The notes under the pieces: generated by a model
Told to the model about the DNA's origin: nothing
Database searches by the model: none
The model's input: only the letters and a program-made list of their open reading frames with translations
Made by a program: the position numbers and the translations under genes
NCBI GenBank assembly: GCA_024180945.1
Contig: JAKSGN010000037.1
Span: forward strand, 997,501-1,061,500
Direction: 5' to 3'
Length of the DNA stretch: 64,000 nucleotides
From: Macrophomina tecta
Taxonomy: Eukaryota > Ascomycota > Dothideomycetes > Botryosphaeriales > Botryosphaeriaceae
Shown here: in pieces, positions 56,159 to 64,000 of the stretch
Numbering within the stretch: position 1 is the first letter of the stretch
Layout of the letters: every line of letters starts with the position of its first letter

Positions 56159-58186
56159 TTACCCAAGGGCCTGGTTGGCCGTTGCGGCTCCTGCAAGTCA
56201 TCCGGCAGCCCTGGCGCGCTCCCGGAAGCTTGTGTGCGGGAACTACATGTGCACAGAGGTAAGGGGGAACCGGCGCTACTCGACAGCTGCTGACAAGATC
56301 AGACGCAGCAGCAACGAAAAAGGAGACGGAGAGAGGAGGAGAAGCGTCTGATTGGCAGCGCGAGGCAGCGAGCGCATGGATCTGACACAGCAGACGGTAA
56401 GGAAAGACAGCGACGATGCAGACGAGACGGGCCAGGCGCCCCCTTTCCGGACGCGCAAGGGAAACAGAAATGGTGTTGCAGGAAGCAAGTGCCGACGATG
56501 CGCGGCGGCGACGTGTCGCTGGCCGGGTCGGCATTCGAGTCAGCGCACGGCGTCCTGTCCGTGTGTCGCGGGCCCGTGCTGGTGGAGGGGGAGTACGAGG
56601 TTGCATGCGACAGCCGGCGCGAAAATTTTCTTTCTGCTTACTTTTTCCCATCAGACGAGCGGGCGCCGGCGCTGTCGATGTTGAGAAAGGAGAGCAGCGC
56701 TCGCTGAGGTTGCGATGGGCGGCAGGGCCGGAACCCACTCTCCCCACGGGGAGAGCTGGGCCTCTGGCATGACTCCGCAACTCCATGAGGCAATTCAGCG
56801 GCCATGCAGCTGCCGCGGCGGCGAGCCGACCTTCGGCCAACCAGCGCCTTCGGGGCTCGGAGATGGCAGGGAGCGGCTGCAGAAGGGCGAGGGCGACAGC
56901 CGTAGCGCCGGAGAATGGGCGCAGCAGAACAGGCACGCATTTCGCCGTCGCCTCAACCCCATCTTCGCCTCCAGCTCCCATCCGCTCCAGGCACTCCCGA
57001 CCCCAGCCAGGCCCCACAGCCCCGGCACTCGCCGCCCCCCAGCAGTGGAGCCACCCCACTGCACCACACCCTCCTCGCCGCCTTTGGTGACACTCGCCAG
57101 CGCCCGCCGAGCCCGCCGCCCACGGCCCAGCCGCCCCCGTCGCAGGGCTGCCAGAGCCGCACGCAGCCAGCCCGCCGCGGAGCCCTTGGCGCCCGCTTGG
57201 CTGTCGTCGCCGGGCCGCCGCGCTCTCGCTCAGCACCGCTTCCAGAAGGCTTCTAGAAACTTGTCGTGGAGGGCGGCGGCGGCAGCTGAGAGGCCGGCCC
57301 GCGTGTGGCTGCTCGTCAGCGCGCAGGCGGCCAAGCGGGCTGGCGCAAGACTGCTCAAGCCGTCGGCGAATCTCCCACGGAGCGGAGGCTTCCTGCCGGC
57401 AGAATGCGCCTCTCTGGGACTAACGCGCCGTCTAGCGACTCGTCCAGCCGCCCGCCCAGCCCGACGAGCAAGCCACCAGAGGCCACCTGCCCGCCGCCCG
57501 CCGACTCGTACGCGGCCCGACTGTGCACTGCTACACCAGAACCAGCCAGGCCGTTGTTGGCGGCACGGCTCATCGTCGGCTCGCATCTCCCAACTCCCCA
57601 TCTCCCCCAGGCGGAGGCCCCAGGACCTCCACGAACCCACTTCGCCTGCGTGGACTGACCAGCCGCCCACTGCCGATGCCTCCCAACACTCTCCAGCCCG
57701 GCCTTCGGCCGCCAGGGTGTCCTCGCGCCGCCCGCCAGAATTCCTCCTGCGTCCCTGGACGGAGCTTGCCTCTCCTTCCTCTCGCGCCGCAATGGTTGAC
57801 GCGCCAGCATGATGTGCCCGCCCTGCCGGCCTTTTGCTCCTCGTCGTGAGACCTCCAGCGGCCACCGTCTGGCTGCATCCCGTCGACCTCCCGCCAAGCG
57901 GCCCGCCCAGGGCCCAAGCAAAACAAGTGCCGGTAAGCATCCTTCATTGGCCACCCTGACACATGCCCTAGCGGTGATGCGCCAGAAAAGCGCAGTCCTC
58001 CGCCGGGGCCCCCTACGAACCGCTTTGGGGGGTCCCCGCATCGTCACATGGCGTGCATGAGCCCATGTCCTTGCCGCGTCTCCCTACGGCCATTGCGGCG
58101 TTTGCTGACCTCAATGGCGCCCAAGCCCATTTCAACGCCAAGTGCCTGTGCTCCGGATGCTTCGTCTCCACTCCCGCGGACTCCTC

Positions 58187-58194
58187 CATAAAAG
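58187..58194 (+). promoter_or_regulatory. TATA-like element of sugar transporter
   Basis: CATAAAAG lies about 93 bases before the ATG at 58287 and is followed by a C/T-rich leader (CTCTTCCCCAGCTCTCACC). This arrangement is common in strongly expressed filamentous-fungal genes. Inference from position only. Confidence 0.3.
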
Positions 58195-58286
58195 CGTCTC
58201 TTCCCCAGCTCTCACCATTTGTCTTTGTTTCCCACAGCTCTTGCCCTTCCCCGCAGCTCGTCGATACCTTTCAATCAACAGCTATC

Positions 58287-60070
58287 ATGGGTTTCGCGAT
58301 CAAGAAGCCGGACGACGTGCCCGGCGCGGCATGGTACGACCACCGCCAATGCACATGCCCTGACGCGCCGTCACTAACCACTGTCATAGGCCTGCCATTC
58401 TCATCGGTCTCTTCGTGGCCTTTGGTGGTGTTCTCTATGGATATGACACCGGTACCATCTCCGGTATCCTGGCTATGGACTACTTCAAGAAAGAGTTCGC
58501 GACCAACAACCCGCCCGAGATCACTTCCTCCCAGGAGTCTCTCATCGTCTCCATTCTCTCGGCCGGTACCTTCTTCGGTGCCCTGACTGCTTCCCCGGTT
58601 TCCGATATTCTCGGACGTCGCTATGGCCTCATGTTCTCCAGCATGGTTGTCTTCAACCTCGGTGTCATTCTGCAGACTGCCGCCACTGCCCAGCCCATGT
58701 TCATTGCCGGCCGTTTCTTCGCTGGTTTCGGTGTCGGTCTCATCTCCGCCATGAGTACGTTCCATGCCTCCGTCCCGATCGTGCACTTCGCTGACCTGCT
58801 CCACAGTTCCTATGTATCAGTCTGAGACCTCGCCCAAGTGGATCCGTGGTACTATCGTCGGTGCATACCAGCTCGCCATCACCATCGGTCTCTTCCTGGC
58901 CGCTATTGTCAACAATGCCACCAAGGACCGCGACGACACTGGTTCTTACCGCATTCCGATTGCCGTTCAGTTCGCCTGGGCTCTCATCCTCTTTATTGGG
59001 TAAGGACTTGCCTGTACCTGTAGACGACCGGTGCGCTAACCGGCTTTAGCCTGATCTTCCTTCCCGAGACTCCTCGCTTCCTTGTCAAGCAGGACCGTCA
59101 CGAGGCGGCCACCGCTTCGCTCGCTAAGCTGCGCCGTCTTCCTGTCGACCACCCTGCCGTCGTTGAGGAGCTCGCTGAGATTGTAGCCAACCACCACTAC
59201 GAAATGAGCATTGGCACCGCCAGCTACGCCGAGTGCTTCAAGGGAACTGTCGGCAAGCGTCTCTTGACTGGTTGTCTCCTCCAGGCTCTGCAGCAGCTGA
59301 CTGGTGTCAACTTTATCGTACGTACACACTAATTATAGTAAGTGGTTTCGCGACTAACCCGAGAATAGTTCTACTACGGTACCCAGTACTTCCAGAACGC
59401 CGGCTTCAGCAACCCCTTCATCATCTCCGTCATCACCAACTCGGTCAATGTTGCCTCCACCTTCCCCGGTCTATACCTCGTTGAGAAGATGGGTCGTCGC
59501 AACCTGTTGCTGATGGGTGCCATTGGCATGTGCGTCTGCCAGTACATCGTCGCCATCACCGGTACCGTTGCCGGCACCAGCGATCTCCCGGCTCAGAAGG
59601 CCGCCATCGCTTTCGTGTGCATCTACATCTTCTTCTTCGCCTCCTCGTGGGGTCCTGTTGCGTGGGTCGTCACCGGCGAGCTGTTCCCGCTCAAGGTCCG
59701 TGCCAAGTGTCTTTCGATGACCACTGCCTCCAACTGGCTGCTCAACTGGGCCATTGCCTACTCGACCCCCTACATGGTCGACGAGGAGCACGCCAACCTC
59801 CAATCCAAGGTCTTCTTCGTCTGGGGCAGCTTCTGCTTCGTCTGCATCGCCTTCGTCTGGTTCATGATCTACGAGACCAAGGGTCTGTCCCTCGAGCAGG
59901 TCGACGAGCTGTACAACATCGTCGACAAGGCCTGGCAGAGCCAGGGCTTCCGCCCCAAGATTTCTTTCCAGGACGTCGAGGATGTCTCGGGCGGAAGGAA
60001 GATGTCGCTCACCGAGGCCGCCGCTCTGGCCGACGCTAAGAGGACTGTCGTCCCTGTCGAGAAGGCTTAG
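58287..60070 (+). CDS. MFS sugar (hexose) transporter
   Basis: Five exons (58287-58333, 58390-58754, 58807-58999, 59050-59317, 59369-60070) with 50-56-nt introns encode 524 residues. It is a plasma-membrane sugar/H+ symporter or facilitator of the fungal hexose family. Twelve hydrophobic segments are visible. Signatures in order: ILIGLFVAFGGVLYGYDTGT, DILGRRYG (loop 2-3), GRFFAGFGVGLISAM with IPMYQSETSPKWIRG across a splice, LPETPRFLVK (loop 6-7), QALQQLTGVNFIFYYGTQYF across a splice, EKMGRRNLL (loop 8-9), WGPVAWVVTGELFPLKVRAK, and YETKGLSLEQVDELY at the end. This matches high-affinity glucose transporters rather than quinate or lactose transporters, but the substrate is inferred. Coding exons are C-ending in codon use, suggesting high expression. 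It is divergent from the D123-like gene across 4.3 kb. Confidence 0.93.
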
Positions 60071-61841
60071 AGGGCAGCATGGCGTAGGTGTGAGGACGTC
60101 CCGCGTTCCTTTGCGAGGCGGGAAGAGAGGAGCACTGGTTTTCTTTGTTTTCCCTTGTTGGCATGACGCATATCGCGGATGTTGCATGGAAAGATACATT
60201 TCTTTATAGTCACTTGATATCATTATAATAGACGACAGAGTCGTATACGAGATACGTTTTAACGCAGCTTAAGGCACATACCTAAAATCAAAATACTCGG
60301 AATGAAAGATTGATTATACCCCATCCACAGAGCGTGCCTTCTTTTTCTTTTCATCAGCAAACTGTGCCCGGTGTTGTGATGGGATAGCGACAGCCGTCTG
60401 GTCAGTTATACGGAGAGAAAACAGTCGTCCAGACGACTGTTTCCACTCACCGTACATAGAAGACAGTGATCGTGATCGAAACACGGCATTCTGCGTCTTC
60501 TCCCGGCAAGAAATACACGTAAATGGCAAGTTCTACAAGGATTGTTAGTCGAAAACAGCATCAAGACTCTACATATGAAATCAGCCACTTCCTCTCCCAT
60601 CATTGTTGAGCCCCACGGCGCATTTACCAGACCCATACAACACAAGTAGTCAAAGGTCGAGCCCATATCGCATCTCATGTCGGTCATTGGGCAAATGCGG
60701 AAAGACTTGAGGAAGTACTACTACCGTTGACATTGTTATCCCAGCCGCTGCAGAAGTGCCGAATGAATTTAGTTAATACAACAGGCGCGGCGGGTGGTGA
60801 GCATTCCGTCAGCTTGACATTCTAACCAAACCGGTGCCGCGCTTTGGCAGAGAGCCCTACACGCGGGGATGCGCTCAAAAGGGTGCTGGCGGGCGATTCG
60901 CCCTCAGCGAACAAAGCTTCTCAACGAGGATTAATAATCATTTGATTTACTGTTGCAACATCCTTATGGCGGAGGTGAGGCGAGCCAAAGCGTGTTGTCC
61001 TGATCTCGTCGTCCACTGTCGGATATCAACGCCACTCATATAACCGCGTTTCTGCCAGGGGCAGGAGCATACGGCAGCGGTGGGCTTGATATGCCGGGCG
61101 CCCTTACCAGTAATTACCGTAGCTTGCTGAGGTAGGTAGGTAATGCCGGGAGGGAAACACATGAGGTGGGGTGATGGCAACGCTCTAGGTAATATCTAGA
61201 GACGGAAGGGTAGCCAGGGAAGCTAGGATACGCAGCGGTGGATCATCATCATCTACCAAACGACAGCATCTCATCCAACGCCAGTGCATCGTCATCCAGA
61301 GATTTGTAGCTGAGAATTAAACATTCTCAAACACACTCCGATCTGCGAAGGCCCGTATCGTCGTCTGCCGGGGAACACGACCCATGGTCGTAGCAGGGAG
61401 CCCGTCTCCGGTGGATTCGGCATATCTTTCGAGTGGAGCTTCAAGTGTGCCTCTTCCGACTCCCCAGGCATCTATGTTCTTCATGAGGGCGTCCTGAGGT
61501 TGCGCAACTTCTGCTGGGTTACCATAGGCTGTGTTTCCATGGGCCAGCTTGTGCTCTGAGCAGGCAGGATGGCTGCGTGCCCGCTCACACTTCACCCAAA
61601 CAGCCTCACCCTCGCATAAATAAAGAAGATCATGTGAGCTGAAGGAGTCCGACCCGACCGTTCACGCATGCGCTCAGTCTTTGCGCGGCAGCAGACCCTT
61701 TGGCTCTTAGCCGCGCCGCGACCCTCGAGCACTTAAACACCCGACGTCAACGCACCAAAGCGTGCCACTTCTTTTCACCAACCTCCACACTTTCTCAACT
61801 TCCTCAGCTGCTGGTACACCGAACGTGTGACAGCATCCAGC
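60071..61841. other. intergenic between transporter and coiled-coil gene
   Basis: 1.77 kb with no supported gene; the frames are short and unrelated. An AT-rich TATA-like CATAAATAAAG lies at about 61615-61625, some 220 bases before the next ATG. Confidence 0.5.
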
Positions 61842-63115
61842 ATGGCAAATCCCACCGCCTGGTCGTCCCCAGACTACCCTATGCAGCTCTCTGCTCTTGC
61901 TGAGGAAGATGAAGACGCGTACGAGCCGCCACTCACCTTCGCAGCAGGTTCCGTCGTGCTCGCAGGGGAGGGCGACTGCGAGTTTGCGTCCGGCGAGGTG
62001 CGCCCAGCTAAATCCGACACCTCCTTCGCCATGGGAATGGTTCAAGACAACACACCAGGTGCGCACAAGCCCTTTCTCCTCCACTTCGCTCACCCACTCT
62101 CACTAACGCAGCAGCAGCAGCCAAACTCAGCGGCCTCGGCATCCACATAGATGCCAAGCTCACCATCACCTGTCCAGGCAGGTGCCCGCTCGCCGCTCGA
62201 GCCGATGAGAACAACCTTACCTCCGCAGCAGCCGCCAACAATCCGCTAGGCTCTGGCGTGCAGCAAGAAGGAGCATCCGCCGACGACGAGAGCAGCAACC
62301 GCAAGCCAGGCGAGGTACTTATCGCAGCCGCGGTGCACACCCGCATCAACTACCAGATGAAGCCCGGCTACGAGGCCAGCTTCCGCGGCATCAGTCATGC
62401 AGCTGCCATTGACAGCACCGTGGCGCCCTTCGGCAACAACTCAGAGGAGCCCCTCGGCGAAAGCATCTCCTCGTCGTTCAGCGCTATCCCCGCGTCCTTG
62501 GGTAGCCGGCCGTCCCCCGGCGGCGGCGGCCCGGGCGTCCGCAGCATTACACATATCAATCGCACGGGCAAGAGCGACTGGCACTGCCTCAGGAAGGCGG
62601 TCAAGAAGGTCTCGGGCGGCGAGGTGATGGGCGGGGGCCGGCTCGAGTGCCCCATCACGCCACAGCAGCTGGCGGCGGCGCGGGCCAGCGTCGCGCGCAA
62701 GGAATTGGGGCGGCGGCAGAAGCAGGTGGCGCAGCAAGCGGCGGCTCGGCAGCGCAGGAGGCAGAAGTGCTTGGCGCGTGGCGGTACCGGGGAGGAGTTT
62801 GAAAGGAGCGAGGCGAAGAGGGCAAGCGAGATGGGGAAGAGGAGAGATGCGAAGGTGGCGGATGAGATGGCGGCGCTGTTGGGAGGACTGGCGGTCGGGG
62901 AGGGCGGGCGCGGACCGGAGCAGTTGCGGCAAGAGGAGAGGGCGAGAAGGAAGGCGAGGCGGCAGAGGCAGAAGACGAAGGCCGGGCAGAGGAGGGCGCG
63001 CGACCCGGTGGCCGATGTCATGGGAAATGTGGCTACCGAGTGCGATTCGGCGGCCGAGGCCCTGGGAAGTCTAGGACGTCTCGCTATTGGTGGAGGCGAG
63101 ATTGAAGAGGAGTAG
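61842..63115 (+). CDS. unrecognised protein with basic coiled coil
   Basis: Two exons (61842-62058, 62112-63115) and a 53-nt intron give 406 residues. The N-terminal exon reads MANPTAWSSPDYPMQLSALA, then an acidic EEDEDAY stretch. The middle has a conserved-looking segment (HINRTGKSDWHCLRKAVKKV) and ECPITPQQLAAARASVARKE. From about residue 265 to 370 a long Arg/Lys/Gln/Glu/Ala helix with heptad-like spacing (RRQKQVAQQAAARQRRRQKC ... EERARRKARRQRQKTKAGQR) suggests a coiled coil with nuclear or RNA-binding character. No signal peptide or membrane segment. I do not recognise the family. The ATG was chosen over an upstream in-frame GTG five codons earlier. The acceptor is a four-fold tandem CAG, so small isoforms are possible. 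Confidence 0.65.
62109..62120 (+). promoter_or_regulatory. tandem NAG splice acceptor (CAG x4)
   Basis: The intron ending at 62111 is followed by three more CAG triplets, giving four candidate acceptors spaced 3 nt apart, all in frame. The branch-like CACTAACG lies only a few bases upstream of the first AG. Use of different acceptors would remove one to three alanines. Confidence 0.55.
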
Positions 63116-64000
63116 GTGTTGGTCGTCGGGCCGCTCTGCTCTCTCTCTCTCTCGCCCTCGAGATTGGAGCGGGTGGGCTTTTGGGTCTTGCTGAGGGCGC
63201 GTTTACGACATGACTGTCACTGACATAGTGCTGGGACACGCTTTTCGGCTGCTTCTGCGCGATGCAAGCGTGGTAGCCTGGAATTCAATATGATTTCTTT
63301 TTTCCTGTACTTCTCTCCCGGAGTGTGAATTCGGTGGCCATGCAGGCGTCGTCGAGCTGGCCGGCGGCAGCGATTGGATGAGCACTGCAAGAACCGGAAT
63401 GAGGCTAGAGACGAGGGCCGAAGCATGCAGGCGGAGGAGAATGTTAAAGCAATGCCGGATAGAATGCTCTGCCGCCCAATTGGCGATTGTTCCGCTGCGG
63501 TGTTATGCAAATGCATCTATCTACCTGTTGCACGCAGCCGTGATAGGCCAATGGCCAGAAGCGGGGGAGGGCTTTGGGTCCCCGAAAAGACTGGAGCAGT
63601 GCGCGGATTAACCTCCTGTGCTGTGCGCCGGTGCGCGCCAGCTTCCACGTCAGCGATCGACGGCCCCCGCCCACCTCTCGAGCTGGGCCGGCGGCGGGGT
63701 GGTTGAGGGCTGCGGCCCTGCATTCGGGCGCACCCGCCGCATTTGACTCATCGAGCCGGCCGAGATCACGCAGAGCCGCAGCCGGGCGGGCGTTCGCGTG
63801 GGCAGGGCAGTGGTGCCGCGGCTGAGGCAATTGGCTAGTCGATGGGTTGCTGCTGGTCGCGCCATCTCCTGACGCGCTGGGGATGGGGATGGGGATGGGA
63901 TGGGGACGGGGAGGCAGATGGGATGGGCCCACCCCCGCAGGCCGATCTCGCGCCGAACCATTGGCTCGCGCGAATCACACCACAAGCTCACCACCTCCCC
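63116..64000. other. right flank, no gene recognised
   Basis: The 3' flank of the coiled-coil gene has a (CT)n run at about 63140-63154. GC-rich sequence with motif-free frames on both strands follows. A G-rich tandem tract lies at 63878-63912. Confidence 0.45.
63878..63912 (+). repeat. GGGGAT tandem repeat, G-quadruplex-type
   Basis: Successive GGGG runs separated by AT or AC (GGGGATGGGGATGGGGATGG and on). At least four G runs of three or more with loops of 1-2 bases meet the usual quadruplex pattern. It is not a TTAGGG telomere repeat. Confidence 0.7.

Larger units (their letters stand above)
54001..58286. other. 4.3-kb intergenic region, GC-rich on the right
   Basis: Contains a possible orphan exon (54488-54829) and a 179-codon ATG frame (55619-56158), listed separately. 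From about 56.1 to 58.1 kb the sequence is GC-rich and carries stop-poor frames of more than 200 codons on both strands, overlapping antisense and without motifs. I treat these as compositional. The right end is the sugar-transporter promoter and leader. Confidence 0.45.

Noticed and set aside
56136..57940. Several 200-366-codon frames on both strands
   Set aside because: They overlap antisense in very GC-rich sequence, show Ala/Arg/Pro/Gly composition and no motif; stops are rare there by composition alone.

Overview
The window looks like a chromosomal stretch from a filamentous ascomycete (Pezizomycotina). The evidence is short introns (49-153 nt) with GTACGT/GTAAGG/GTGCGC-type donors and CTRAC-like branch points, monocistronic genes on both strands, and a set of conserved fungal proteins: Lin1/CD2BP2, Ufd1, a Pin4-type RRM-R3H protein, histone H2A.Z, Pho88/Snd3, an Snt1-type SANT protein, deoxyhypusine synthase and an MFS sugar transporter. 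I saw no bacterial operon, CRISPR array, rRNA or complete tRNA gene, and no recognisable transposon. The species cannot be fixed from the sequence alone.

Layout. From 1 to 4.4 kb there is little beyond weak coding-like fragments. LIN1 (-) and UFD1 (+) form a divergent pair over a 342-bp promoter. A 4-kb gene-free stretch with homopolymer tracts leads to PIN4 (-) and H2A.Z (-). A membrane-anchored disordered protein (+) starts at 19.56 kb. Nine kb follow with no intact gene, but with a frame-broken coding-like segment at 22.6-23.7 kb. A tandem minus-strand block holds a small Myb/SANT-like protein, a NAPE-PLD-type metallo-beta-lactamase, PHO88 and the 2240-residue SNT1 homologue. Deoxyhypusine synthase (+) diverges from SNT1 and is followed by a 1387-residue MATH/USP7-like/MORN/RING protein (+). 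A D123/CDC123-like gene (-), split over two frames, converges on it. After a 4.3-kb GC-rich gap come a five-exon sugar transporter (+) and an unrecognised coiled-coil protein (+).

The genes are not an obvious pathway cluster. Several are core nuclear or proteostasis functions (splicing, Cdc48-Ufd1 degradation, chromatin, hypusination, SRP-independent targeting) and are probably regulated independently. The best candidate for an undescribed system is the protein at 47.7-51.9 kb. It has the whole USP7 layout (MATH, USP fold, C-terminal ubiquitin-like domains), but both the catalytic Cys box and the catalytic His are replaced, and MORN repeats and a C3HC4 RING finger are appended. It therefore reads as a dead deubiquitinase turned into a probable ubiquitin ligase. 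A second theme is extreme exon brevity: two genes have a first coding exon of exactly ATG, and two others begin with exons of 16-17 nt.
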